A stretch of DNA of 64,000 bases from Bufo bufo (Eukaryota > Chordata > Amphibia > Anura > Bufonidae), in contig NC_053390.1 in the NCBI RefSeq assembly GCF_905171765.1, positions 163,004,666 to 163,068,665 of the forward strand, read 5' to 3'. This document shows, one piece after another, positions 54,314 through 63,917 of this stretch. How positions within the stretch are numbered: the first letter of the stretch is position 1; each line of letters opens with the position of its first letter. The notes beneath the pieces were generated by a model, which did not search any database, was not told the DNA's origin, and saw only the letters and a program-made list of their open reading frames with translations. The translations under genes and the position numbers were made by a program.

Positions 54314-55210
54314 CAGTGGTTCTCAACCTTTCTAAAGCCGTGACCCGTTAATACAGTTCCTCATGTTGTGGTGACCCCCAACCATTACATTTTTTTCCTT
54401 GCTACGTCATAACTAATTTTGCTACTGTTATGATGACCCACCAAAAACACGCACAGACACCAATACACCAAATGTTAATTCAAATACACAAGTATTCATT
54501 CATAACCACAGAACTTTAGCATAAATACAAAATATTTGGAAACCAAATAAATAACTTTAAAATAAACAATAAACAACAAATACCCCCTAAAAAATAAATC
54601 AGTGGTGCGCACAGTACCCCTCAAATAAATAAATCAGTGGTGCTTCAAGTCCCCCGCAAATAAATAAATCAGAAGTGCTCAGGGTCCCCCAAATAAATAA
54701 ATCAGCGGGGCTTCAGGTCTTCCCCAAATAAATAAATCAGCGGGGCTTCAGGTCTCCCCCAAATAAATAAATCAGCGGTGCTCAGGGTCCCCCAAATAAA
54801 TAAATCAATGGTGCTCAGGGTCCCCCAAATAAATAAATCAGAAGTGCTCAGGGTCCCCCAAATAAATAAATCAGCGGTGCTTCATGTCCCCCCAAATAAA
54901 TTAAGCCTTGCTCAGCCAAATAATGAAAATAAAATTAGCCAGGCTCAATTAAATCATTGGTGGCAGTGGTGCTCAGCGGCGGTGTCATTAACGAAAAAAC
55001 TCGGCCCTCAGCAGACAGGCGGCCCAACTTACCCGTCCAGACGTCAGGCTCCTTCAAGCACAGGCAGTGATAGGACATCACTTCCTGTGCGCGAGGATAA
55101 GGGGCCGCTGCCGTTGTGCGGGCGACCCACAATAGGAAGCCTCAGGCGACCCCCCGGAAAGGGCCGATCGACCCCCAAAGGGGTCGCGACCCCTAGGTTG
55201 AGAACCGCTG
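54314..55210. mobile_element. hAT element (897 bp) in the transposase intron
   Basis: CAGTGGTTCTCAACCTTTC and AGGTTGAGAACCGCTG are terminal inverted repeats flanked by a perfect 8-bp duplication ATCTAAAC (54306-54313, 55211-55218). CAGTGGTTCTCAACC ends are typical of the Charlie-like hAT group. It holds the minisatellite below and no transposase. Confidence 0.92.
54590..54905 (+). repeat. Minisatellite, about 33-36 bp unit
   Basis: About eight units of AAATAAATAAATCAGCGGTG then CTCAGGGTCCCCC (or CTTCAGGTCTCCCC). Short frames such as LRVPQINKS are artefacts of the unit. Confidence 0.92.
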
Positions 55211-55692
55211 ATCTAAACTCATTAATATTAACCTTGTTTTATTTAATTTCTTTTATTAATTTCATAAAATAAAAAAATTATATATGTAATTTTATATTTC
55301 AAGTTATCAATGTATTTGATAATACACATTATTGGATATTGAATTTTTTATTTATTTTTTTAAAAAAGGAGACGATGGATACAGCCTGAAAACATGGGTA
55401 ATGACGCCATATTTAAATCCAACTTCGGAAATATAAAAAAACAAGGGGAATGATTGCAAGAGTTTTTGGTGTCTTAAAAAGTAGATTTTGTTGTTTGGAT
55501 ATGACCGGTGGTGCACTTTTGTACACTCCTGAATTTATGTGCAAAATTATTGTTGCTTGTTGTATATTACATAACTTAGCCAACAAATTAAAATTATCAA
55601 TTGATATTGCAGAAAATCTACGAGAGGAAATAAGTATTCAAGGTATACAACTTGCAGAAGGAAATGATGATGGCTATGTTGTTAGACGGTAA

Positions 55693-56136
55693 ATTACACA
55701 ATCATTTTTTGTATAATTAAATATTATGAATTGATTGTTTAATTTTTCTTAGTGTATCTTTCATTTGAAAAATTTAAATAAAGATAATAGCCTGGAAATT
55801 TTATTTTTTGTTAATATTCACCATATTAACAATGTGATTTAACAATATTAATTTGAAACAATACAGTTTATATTTAATGTTGGTTTCATTTGTCTATGTG
55901 AAAATTTTTATGAATAATATTTATTGTTTGTTCTGTGTATAGTAAAAAAATTAACATTTCTATTTGTCTTGTATAATCAAACGTTATTTCACATATTTAT
56001 ATAAATCAAATAAACACAATTTTATTTTGAACCTAATTTAATTAATATAGTGTTTTTGTTTTTAACAAAGAAACACATTTACATTGGATAATTCCATCCA
56101 AAAGCATTTGGGCAAACATAAGAATCTACATAGCCA
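55693..56136. other. AT-rich Harbinger flank, no gene
   Basis: Downstream of the transposase stop. AAATAAAG at about 55780 and AATAAACAC at about 56008 could serve as poly(A) signals for the transposase mRNA. Nothing else is seen. Confidence 0.35.
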
Positions 56137-56162
56137 ATTTAAGTGTTTAAACAAAAAAATAG
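56137..56162. repeat. 26-bp target duplication of the CR1, left copy
   Basis: Identical base for base to 58472-58497 on the far side of the CR1. Begins ATTTAAGTGTTTAAAC and continues with an A-rich stretch. Confidence 0.9.
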
Positions 56163-58471
56163 TAACATAGTAACATAGTAACATAGTACATAAGGCCGAA
56201 AAAAGACATTTGTCCATCCAGTTCGGCCTGTCATCCTACAAGTTGATCCAGAGGAAGGCAAAAAAACCCTGTGAGGTAGAAGCCAATTTTCCTCACTTTA
56301 GGGGAATAAAAAATTCCTTCCCGACTCCAATCAGGCAATCAGAATAACTCCCTGGATCAACGACCCCTCTCTAGTAGCTATAGCCTGTAATATTATTACA
56401 CTCCAGAAATACATCCAGGCCCCTCTTGAATTCCTTTATTGTACTCACCATCACCACCTCCTCAGGCAGAGAGTTCCATAGTCTCACTGCTCTTACCGTA
56501 AAGAACCCTTTTCTATGTTTGTGTACAAACCTTCTTTCCTCCAAACGCAGAGGATGTCCCCTCGTCACAGTCACAGTCCTGGGGATAAATAGATGATGGG
56601 ATAGATCTCTGTACTGCCCCCTGATATATTTATACATAGTAATTAGATCTCCCCTCAGTCGTCTTTTTTCTAACGTGAATAACCCTAATTTTGATAATCT
56701 TTCAGGGTACTGTAGTTGCCCCATTCCAGTTATTACTTTAGTTGCCCTCCTCTGGACCCTCTCCAGCTCTGCTATGTCTGCCTTGTTTACAGGAGCCCAG
56801 AACTGTACACAGTACTCCATGTGTGGTCTGACCAGTGATTTGTAAAGTAGTAGGAATATGTTCTCATCACGGGCATCTATGCCCCTTTTGATGCAACCCA
56901 TTATCTTATTGGCCTTGGCAGCCGCTGCCTGACACTGTTTTTTGCAGCTTAGTTTGCTGTTTATTAAAATTCCTAGATCCTTTTCCATGTCAGTGTTACC
57001 GAGTGTTTTACCATTTAGTATGTACGGGTGACTTGCATTATTCCTTCCCATGTGCATAACTTTACATTTCTCAGTGTTAAACCTCATCTGCCACTTATCT
57101 GCCCAAGCCTCCAATCTATCCAGATCCCTCTGTAGTAGTATACTGTCCTCTTCAGTGTTAATTACTTTACACAGTTTAGTGTCATCTGCAAAAATTGATA
57201 TTTTACTATGCAAGCCTTCTACAAGATCATTAATAAATATATTGAAGAGAATAGGGCCCAATACTGACCCCTGAGGTACTCCACTAGTGACAGTGACCCA
57301 ATCTGAGTATGTACCGTTAATAACCACCCTCTGTTTTCTATCATTGAGCCAGTTACTTACCCACATACAGACGTTTTCTCCGAGTCCGAGCATTCTCATT
57401 TTATATACTAACCTTTTATGTGGTACAGTGTCAAATGCTTTGGAGAAGTCCAGATATACGACATCCATTGATTCGCCGCTGTCAAGTCTAGTACTTACCT
57501 CCTCATAGAAACTGATTAAATTAGTTTGACATGACCGATCCCTCACGAAGCCATGCTGATATGGCGTTATTTGCTTATTTCCCATAAGATGCTCTAACAT
57601 AGCATCTCTCAGAAAACCTTCAAACAGTTTACCCACAACAGATGTTAAACTTACCGGCCTATAGTTTCCAGGCTCTGTTTTTGGACCCTTTTTGAATATT
57701 GGCACCACATTTGCCATGCGCCAATCCTGTGGGACATTCCCTGTCAGTACAGAGTCCGCAAATATCAGAAATAAGGGTCTGGCTATGACATTACTTAATT
57801 CCCTTAGGATACGGGGGTGTATGCCATCCGGTCCTGGCGATTTGTCTATTTTGATTTTTTTAAGTCGCTGTTGTACTTCTTCCTGGGTCAGACAGGACAC
57901 TTTTAATGGCGAATTTATTTCAGCATTCAGCATTTCATCTGACAGTTTATTTTCCTCAGTGAATACACTGGAGAAAAAAATATTTAACAGCTTTGCTTTC
58001 TCCTCGTCGCTCTCTGCGACTCCCCCCTCATTACTCTTTAAAGGGCCGACACCTTCAGATTTATACTTTTTAACATTTATATAATTGAAGAACATTTTAG
58101 GGTTAGTTTTACTCTGTTTGGCAATTAATCTCTCGGTCTCTAGTTTGGCCGCTTTTATTTGTTTTTTACATGTTCTGTTTTTTTCCTTATAGTTTTTCAG
58201 TGCTTCCGTGCTACCCTCCTGTTTTAGGGTTTTATATGCTTTCTTTTTGTCATTTATTGCTTTCTTTACAGTTCTGTTTATCCACATTGGTTTCTTTTTG
58301 TTCCTTAACCTTTTATTCCCATACGGTATGTACCTCTCACAATGAGATTTTAGGATGTTTTTAAAGATATCCCATTTTTTGGCTGTATTTTTATTTTTGA
58401 GGACTTTGTCCCAGTTAGTTAGGCCTATGGCCTCTCTTAGTTGGCTAAATTTAGCTTTTTTGAAGTTTGGT
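56163..58471 (-). mobile_element. CR1-type LINE, 5'-truncated, with 26-bp target duplication
   Basis: Minus strand. The 3' end has a short UTR and a tail of three 8-bp repeats (ATGTTACT type, 56163-56188), the octamer tail of CR1 elements. The 5' end is cut off at 58471 inside the reverse-transcriptase ORF. Both ends abut the same 26-bp sequence (56137-56162, 58472-58497), giving exact boundaries. It lies within the Harbinger candidate. Confidence 0.93.
56371..58470 (-). CDS. CR1 ORF2 fragment: reverse transcriptase and C-terminal domain
   Basis: Open from the truncation point to the stop, about 699 residues; the first internal ATG (58287) gives 638. Motifs in order: DKSPGPDGIHPRIL, NYRPVSLTSVVGKLFE, MDVVYLDFSKAFDTVPHKRL (first catalytic Asp), SGVPQGSVLGPILFNIFIND, ISIFADDTKL (FADD catalytic pair), LDRLEAWADKWQMRFNTEKC, VRPHMEYCVQFWAP, RRATK, LEKRRLRGDLI and VRLWNSLPEEVV. 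These follow the CR1 pattern closely. The N-terminal apurinic endonuclease domain of a full ORF2 (about 950-1000 residues) is lost. It has no stop, so the copy is young, but it cannot move itself. Confidence 0.93.
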   Translation of the reverse strand, partial: PNFKKAKFSQLREAIGLTNWDKVLKNKNTAKKWDIFKNILKSHCERYIPYGNKRLRNKKKPMWINRTVKKAINDKKKAYKTLKQEGSTEALKNYKEKNRTCKKQIKAAKLETERLIAKQSKTNPKMFFNYINVKKYKSEGVGPLKSNEGGVAESDEEKAKLLNIFFSSVFTEENKLSDEMLNAEINSPLKVSCLTQEEVQQRLKKIKIDKSPGPDGIHPRILRELSNVIARPLFLIFADSVLTGNVPQDWRMANVVPIFKKGPKTEPGNYRPVSLTSVVGKLFEGFLRDAMLEHLMGNKQITPYQHGFVRDRSCQTNLISFYEEVSTRLDSGESMDVVYLDFSKAFDTVPHKRLVYKMRMLGLGENVCMWVSNWLNDRKQRVVINGTYSDWVTVTSGVPQGSVLGPILFNIFINDLVEGLHSKISIFADDTKLCKVINTEEDSILLQRDLDRLEAWADKWQMRFNTEKCKVMHMGRNNASHPYILNGKTLGNTDMEKDLGILINSKLSCKKQCQAAAAKANKIMGCIKRGIDARDENIFLLLYKSLVRPHMEYCVQFWAPVNKADIAELERVQRRATKVITGMGQLQYPERLSKLGLFTLEKRRLRGDLITMYKYIRGQYRDLSHHLFIPRTVTVTRGHPLRLEERRFVHKHRKGFFTVRAVRLWNSLPEEVVMVSTIKEFKRGLDVFLECNNITGYSY

Positions 58472-58497
58472 ATTTAAGTGTTTAAACAAAAAAATAG
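58472..58497. repeat. 26-bp target duplication of the CR1, right copy
   Basis: Exact match to 56137-56162. Confidence 0.9.
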
Positions 58498-59810
58498 CTT
58501 TAATTAAATTTTCCCTAAAAAACGGGTCTACAGCAGTGTGGCCCATTTGGTGACTTTCCGGCCAGACCCAAAGTGACGCTATGGCACCCTTGCAGGCGTA
58601 AATCCACTTTGGCCACATTGACTACAACAGTGCTGGACTGCTTCTCCAAAAGAAGCACGGCAAACATGCCAAGAGGGGACCTCAGTAAGTTCAAATCAGC
58701 GTTTGGCCAGTCAGTTCTCCTACTCTATTATAGAAGCAGGAAAAATGAATGGACGGATTTGGCTAACTGAGCGTAACAGAGCCCACGAGCCCCATAGACT
58801 ATAATGGGGTCCGTTAGGTTCTCACCCAGTGGAAGAGTTTTTTAGCAGATAAAATCCTGCATGCACTACTTTTGTCTCCGCTCCAAAATCAGCTTCAGAG
58901 TGTAAACCAAACGCACCCCATTACAGTCTATGGGGTTCCTAGGCTCCGTTATGTGCAGATTCTGTCCTTTCCATTTTCCTGCTACTATAACGAAGTAAGA
59001 GAAACGGAAAAGGCAGAACGCTGTTGTGAACTCAGGATTAAACTTTGAAAATTATTAATATTACTCTGTCCAAGTATAGCCATGTTGGCGGTGCTGTGGC
59101 TGCCAATCTGGCGCCACCACATAAAGGAAAATGGGCCTGGATTTCCAGACGTAAGCGTTCTCTAGCAGCAGCAAAGTTATGGCAGGGAGATTACCTGCTG
59201 GACACCCCTGCCACTATTGTGTAAGTGGCCTGAGTTGACTTTAAAACTTCAATACCAAAATTATAGTAAAGGTTTTTTAGACAAGCCTGCTGGATCCTTT
59301 CTACTGCTTGTCGTAATTTCTATCTAAAATACAATCCTATCCCAAATTCAAAAATGTCTGTGGACCACATCACCCCAACAAACATGACAAAATGCAACTT
59401 TAATTGAACTAACGGATGCTGCACTTTGTGTCCAGAGACCGCTTGCCATGCTTGTTGTCTGAAACCATAACTATGAACATTCCACCACTGTAGGCAATTT
59501 GCCAGGAGCAAATATCCAGCCACCATGAGGTTTGGTAGCGTCATTGATCCATAATGCATTTGTAAATTTTGGAATTGAAATCCAAAAATGTATCAATCAA
59601 GTAGTCAAATTGACTAATTGTTTGACATTTTTCTATTGTTTAAATTTTCTTTTTTTCCCCATGACACTCTTTGGGTTTGGATGATTCATTTTTCACTTTC
59701 AAGAGAAACTTTCCTTTATCAGAAACTTCTTTTGGAATGTTTGTCTGTTTAATGATTTTGCATATTTTTTGGGGGATAAGTTTGAGGAACATTGGTGGAG
59801 TGAGCTGTCA
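58498..59810. other. Harbinger right-hand region with a MITE-like insertion, no gene
   Basis: A palindromic piece lies at about 58700-59035: CTCCTACTCTATTATAGAAG at the left, ATAACGAAGTAAGAGAAACG at the right, with ATAATGGGGTCCGTTAGG and TTACAGTCTATGGGGTTCC inside. The rest is plain sequence leading to the candidate right terminal repeat. Confidence 0.35.
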
Positions 59811-59813
59811 GAG

Positions 59814-59831
59814 TAATGATACATCTGGCCC
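59814..59831. repeat. Candidate right terminal repeat of the Harbinger element
   Basis: TAATGATACATCTGGCCC, the reverse complement of the sequence at 36140-36157 with one mismatch, followed by ATA. Confidence 0.45.
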
Positions 59832-59834
59832 ATA

Positions 59835-60540
59835 GTTTCTGTCTATACATAATGTTTGTTTAAGCATCACATTCTGATCTCAGAACCTGATATCCACACA
59901 GAGGTGAGTAATGTTACACAAGATCTGCTCAAGAGCTGCTCAACTTTTACTGCTGAGTGCTGAGGTCACAAACTGATTTTGAAGAAATTCCCTTCTCCCA
60001 CGACAACTACTGTATTATTTCCTCTTGCTTTAAAAGCTGGTTCTTCAGCAGTGTGTACAGTCAAACGTATTTCCCAACGTATACCTTCTTTTCCTTAAGG
60101 CTACATGTGCACAACAGTGAAAAACGGACATGTGATGTACATTTTTTTTTCTTTTAAGAACAATGGTAGTCTATGGGGTTATTTACACGGCAGTTTTTTT
60201 TACAGCCAGTGAAAAACGGACATAAAAAAATAGAACATGTTCTATCCTGTCCGTTTTTCACTTACCACATTAGTATGCAGTTCACAAACTTAAATCACAG
60301 TTTCTCCACCACGTGTGCTGACGTCAGACGCCCAGAAAAGGGCGGTGTCAATCAATTGAAACAATGACATAGTATATCCATGCTACATACTTAAAAAACA
60401 TACTTGAAACACATACAAACACAAATACATAAATACACAAATACTGATACCACTCAAATTGCAGCGAGTCATCTTTGATTTGCTGTCTGAAAAAGAAGAG
60501 TAATCATCATAAATTACCCAGTAATATGACAACCTGATTC
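59835..60540. other. MITE-like piece and Penelope 3' flank, no host gene
   Basis: 60098-60330 has AAGGCTACATGTGCACAACAG and inverted GAAAAACGGACA/TGTCCGTTTTTC words like other MITEs. 60300-60540 is probably Penelope 3' sequence (minus strand). Confidence 0.35.
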
Positions 60541-60541
60541 A

Positions 60542-60868
60542 TTAAAAATGCATAATCTCATACTCTCTATTCAATCCTCTGGGCTGTAATGTGCCCAGAG
60601 TATGAATCCAATATGCTTCTCTGATCAATTTTTTTATATTACCACCCGTTCTGGGACTCTTCACTTGTTCTAATACCTGAAATCTCAACTGAGAGATAGA
60701 ATGTTGAAATTTATGGAAATGAAAAGGTAAGGGTAGTAGTAGGTTGCCTGTGCGAATGTTGGATTTATGCTTGCAGATACGATCTTTTACAGGTTGCATT
60801 GTTTCCCCAACATACGACAAACCACAAGGACACTTTACCTGTGATTATACTAATGTTATTTACTTGAT
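60542..60868 (-). pseudogene. Penelope-like GIY-YIG endonuclease fragment
   Basis: The minus strand gives CPCGLSYVGETMQPVKDRIC, then KHKSNIRTG, an FHFHKFQHSISQLRFQVLEQ segment and REAYWIHTLGTLQPRGLNRE, ending in a stop. YVG after a CPCG pair is the GIY-YIG nuclease of Penelope elements, and W-I-x-x-L-x-T-x-x-P-x-G-L-N is its C terminus. The RT is absent upstream, so only the last domain survives. This nuclease nicks the target DNA that primes reverse transcription. It is a different family from the copies at 29.8-31.9 and 32.3-33.3 kb. Confidence 0.85.
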
Positions 60869-61204
60869 AAAGAAGCCCTTAATTTTAAAGGCCTTACCTG
60901 TGTGTGGATGGTAGAAGACTTCACTTTTATTTGGGTATATTTATTAAGACTTCTTTAACAACAAATACGGCAACAATTAAAAATCCCCAATGATTGCAGA
61001 TCATCTCCTTCACTTAGAAGAATGATCCTTCACAGCAGCATACTTGCTAGTCATTTACAGCTTCAGTCTTAGTACTCCGGCTGGTAGCTGCCTGTGTTGC
61101 TATAATTGCTGTGTTACTATACTAGCTATAAATTTACTCCTCTCAAGGAGTTCCCTATCTGCTATCCACTGCTACTAAAAATCACACACACATATGTTTC
61201 CTGC
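60869..61204. other. No recognised gene
   Basis: AT-rich sequence between the endonuclease remnant and the inverted repeat. It may be Penelope-derived. Confidence 0.3.
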
Positions 61205-61206
61205 CT

Positions 61207-61246
61207 CCTGACATGTTTCGCTGGACACCCAGCGTCTTCAGGGGAT
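61207..61246 (-). ncRNA. Hammerhead-like motif with complete conserved core
   Basis: The minus strand reads CTGAAGA, then a strong stem GCTGG-GTGT-CCAGC, GAA, the self-complementary ACATGT, then C. All invariant core bases (CUGANGA, GAA, A15.1/U16.1, H17) are present. The flanking strands that should form stem I (ATCCC and AGGAGG) do not pair well, so it may be inactive. It lies 340 bp from a Penelope endonuclease fragment. Confidence 0.45.
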
Positions 61247-61275
61247 CGTGCAGGTATGTGTGTTGGGGGCGGGAC

Positions 61276-62187
61276 CCATCCTTTAAAGGTTCGGTGTCAC
61301 ATGGTGTCTTTGTGTAGACAATCACGTCATTCCTTTATTAACCATCCTTCTGTCATTCTGTACTTCTCCATTCTAGTAGGTTAAGGGGTACTGGGTGTTG
61401 CCACCCATCGGCCCCATCCTCTACTGTAATACGCCAGTGTATTCCGACAGTGTCTCATTCCATCGCTCCTCCTACTCACCTCCTCGGCATCCAGAATGAA
61501 CTGCGCATGCTCGTCAACTTAGAAGTTTCTCTTCTCTTCGGTGTAGTCTGCGCAGGCGCGTCAACTTAGAATTTTTCTTTCCTCCGGAGTGATCTACGGA
61601 GAAAATGTCAGAGAGAATGAAAATGTTTAAGAGGGTGCGCCTGCGCATACCTTCACAAGACGTAGGCGCAAGGTATTCGGGCAAGTAGATAAACTTCTAA
61701 GATCCGGCGCCTGCGCATACTCCTATAGGCGCAGGTGAATCCGGATATAAGAGGAATCTTTTATGTTGGTACGCCTGCGCATACTATAGTAAGACGCAGA
61801 TCGCACTAGATAGAAGAGAAATCTCTAAGTTGGCACGCATGCACTGACTCCTGTAAGGCGCAGACGTAGATCACTCCGGAGGAAAGAAAATTTCTAAGTT
61901 GACGCGCCTGCACAGACTACACCGAAGAGAAGAGAAACTTCTAAGTTGACGAGCATGCGCAGTTCATTCTGGATGCCGAGGAGGTGAGTAGGAGGAGCGA
62001 TGTAACGAGACATGGTCGGAGGGAGGTAACTATAATACACTGGCGTATTACAGTAGAGGATGGGGCCGATGGGTGGCAACACCCGGATACCTTTAACCTA
62101 CCAGAATGGAGAAGTACAGAATGACAGAAGGATGGTTAATAAAGGAACGATGTGATTGGCTACACAAAGACACCATGTGACACCTAA
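61276..62187. repeat. Large inverted repeat, arms of about 310 bp
   Basis: 61276-61590 is inverted at 61868-62187. Shared words include GGTGTCACATGGTGTCTTTG, TACTTCTCCATTCT and CTCACCTCCTCGGCATCC with their complements. The centre (61590-61868) repeats GCGCCTGCGCATAC-type words every 60 bp or so. It may be inverted pLTRs of a Penelope-like element or another foldback. No gene. Confidence 0.8.
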
Positions 62188-62202
62188 CCTTTAAAGCAGG
62201 GG

Positions 62203-63716
62203 CGTAACTAGAAGTGACTGGGCCCCACAGCAAATATTTGTAAGGGCCCCTCCAGTGCGCTTCGCACCTCCCTCCTCTTGTGTAAACCCCACTCCTTTGG
62301 CACAGTGTAGCGGTATACTGTATATTGTGTGGCACAGTGGATGCTATATGTGTATAACAAACATATTTCATATGAAAACTTACAGTTACTTGACCCTTGG
62401 GGATCTCGGACACCACATCAACACTTGGCCGGGGGCTCGGCGGAGCTGATGTTGTGCTTTATCCTAATGAGAAAGATTTCATAATAAGGATTTGGAGAAG
62501 GGGCAGAGGGATAGCAGAGCAGGGAGAGGATGGTGCTGCTACTAGGGGGTCATACCATGGGGGAGTAATAAAGCCCACTATAATGCCCCCCCCCTCCAGT
62601 AGTAATAATTCTCCTTATAATGTGACAGTGCAAAAATACCCCCTTGTAATGCCCCCAGTTGAGCTAATGTCCCCATAGTGCCCCCATAATGTCCCAGTAT
62701 AAAATACCCCTATATAGTGCCCCCAGTAAATTCCCCCATAGTGCTCCACTCCCCCCTTCCTGCTAGTGCCCCCCATAATGTACCAGTATAAAATTCCCCA
62801 TATATAGTGCCCCAGTAGATGCCCCTCAGTGTCCGGCCTCTGATAGACTGCCGGCCTAGTGTCTCCCATAATGCCCCCCAATAATGTGCCAGTAAGTGTC
62901 CCCATAGATGCCCCCCCATCATGTGCCAGTATCAAGTGCCTCTCTCCCCCCCCCACATGTCCCAGTATCATAGTGCCACCCCCCCCTCCAATGTGCCAGT
63001 ATCAAGTGCCTCTCTCCTTCCCACCCCCCATGTGCCAGTATCATAGTGCCAAACCCCCCCCCCATGTTCCAGTATCAAGTGCCTCTCTCTTCCCCCCCAT
63101 GTCCCAGTATCAGAGTGCCATCTCCCCCCCCAAAAAGTGCCAGTATCAAGTGCCTCTCTCCCCCCATGTGCCAGTATCATAGTGCCAAACCCACCCATGT
63201 GCCAGTATCAAGTGCCAACCCCCCCCCCCACATGCCAGTATCAAGTGCCTCTCTCCTCCCCCCCATGTCCCAGTATCATAGTGCCATCTCCCCCCCACAA
63301 AAAAAGTGCCAGTATCAAGTGCCTCTCTTCCTCCCCCCCATGTGCCAGTATCAGGTGCCAACACCCCCCCCATGTGCCAGTATCAGGTGCCTCTTCCCCC
63401 CCAGGTGCCAGTATCAGGTGCCAACCCCCCTCCCCCCCATGTGCCAGTATCAGGTGCCAACCCCCCCCAGGTGCCAGTATCAAGTGCCTCTCTCCCCCCC
63501 CATGTGCCAGTATCAGGTGCCAACCCCCCCCCCCCCCCAGGTGCCAGTATCAGGTGCCAACCCCCCCCAGGTGCCAGTATCAGGTGCCAACCCCTCTCCC
63601 CCCCATGTGCCAGTATCAGGTGCCTCCCTCCCCCCCATGTGCCAGTATCAGGTGCCAACCCCCCTCCCCCTATGTGCCAGTATCAAGTGCCCCCCGCTCC
63701 CCCCATGGCAGTAACA
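62203..63716. mobile_element. Probable hAT-like element, left end, with minisatellite
   Basis: CAGGGGCGTAACTAGAAGTG at 62203 looks like a hAT-type terminus known from frog repeats. A matching right end was not found before the window closes, so the boundary is arbitrary. Most of the interior is the minisatellite at 62575-63715. Confidence 0.45.
62575..63715 (+). repeat. C-rich minisatellite, about 30-38 bp unit
   Basis: Roughly thirty units of ATGTGCCAGTATCAAGTGCC (or CAGGTGCC) then TCTCTCCCCCCCC or AACCCCCCC, with the left third more diverged. All three + frames stay open over long stretches (for example VPVSGANPP repeats) because units lack stops; these are not genes. Confidence 0.95.
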
Positions 63717-63846
63717 GTCGGGTATTAAAAAAATAAATAAACACTTCTACTTACCTCCATGTCAGCGATGCGATGCAGCCTCTTCCTGTGTCCCGCCCTG
63801 TATGTCCATATATGGAATCAGTGCTTGTATTTCAGAAAAGTTTCTG

Positions 63847-63917
63847 CTGGGATTCAAACCCACGACCTTCTGTATCAGAGGCAAAGCACTTAACCACAAG
63901 ACCATTAGAGCTGCCTT
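63847..63917 (-). pseudogene. tRNA-like sequence (tRNA pseudogene or SINE head)
   Basis: The minus strand has an A-box-like TGGTCTTGTGGTTAAGTG and, about 40 bp on, a B-box-like GGTCGTGGGTTTGAATCC, with the T-arm stem TGGG/CCCA. The anticodon stem is poor and the acceptor stem does not pair, so a working tRNA is unlikely. A tRNA-derived SINE head is an alternative. Confidence 0.5.

Larger units (their letters stand above)
54192..55368 (+). other. Intron of the Harbinger transposase gene
   Basis: The donor TTGG/GTAATT and acceptor TAAAAAAG/GAGACG join LLLG to DDGYSLK in one frame, the conserved GD-GY block of HARBI1-like proteins. Most of the intron is a hAT insertion. Confidence 0.8.
48161..55692 (+). 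pseudogene. HARBI1-like PIF/Harbinger DDE transposase, interrupted
   Basis: Exon 1 is 48161-54191 less the LTR retrotransposon inserted at 48782, with ATG at 48172. Exon 2 is 55369-55692, joined by a GT-AG intron (54192-55368). Exon 1 gives an N-terminal helical region, then FPNIISLIDCTHVAL with the first catalytic Asp (residue 155). Removing the insertion and one TSD copy joins FSGST to HDAFILQ, restoring the STHD second Asp (about 205). After a one-base frameshift near 54152 it continues FMDGDFGNALLLG, spliced to DDGYSLKTWVMTPYLNP. The C terminus (FGVLKSRF, CKIIVACCILHNL) is in another frame after a second shift near 55430. At the third catalytic site an expected Glu is Ala (MIARVFG). The enzyme is dead. 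Confidence 0.85.
36140..59831. mobile_element. Candidate autonomous PIF/Harbinger transposon expanded by nested insertions
   Basis: GGGCCAGATTTATCATTA at 36140 is matched in reverse complement by TAATGATACATCTGGCCC at 59814-59831 (one mismatch in 18), with ATA next to both ends. Between them lie the two genes expected of a Harbinger element, transcribed apart: a Myb/SANT-like protein (minus, 37612-39734) and a DDE transposase (plus, 48161-55692). Without nested elements the size would be far smaller. Weak points: the TIR is short, TSD ATA is not the usual TWA, and GGGCCAGATTTATC words occur in other frog repeats. Confidence 0.45.

Noticed and set aside
62859..63736. Several long Pro/Val/Ser/Gln-rich open frames on both strands
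   Set aside because: All lie in a C-rich minisatellite whose unit has no stops; three frames on one strand being open together shows they are not selected.
63847..63917. A functional tRNA gene
   Set aside because: Box-like sequences are present but the acceptor stem does not pair and the anticodon stem has mismatches.
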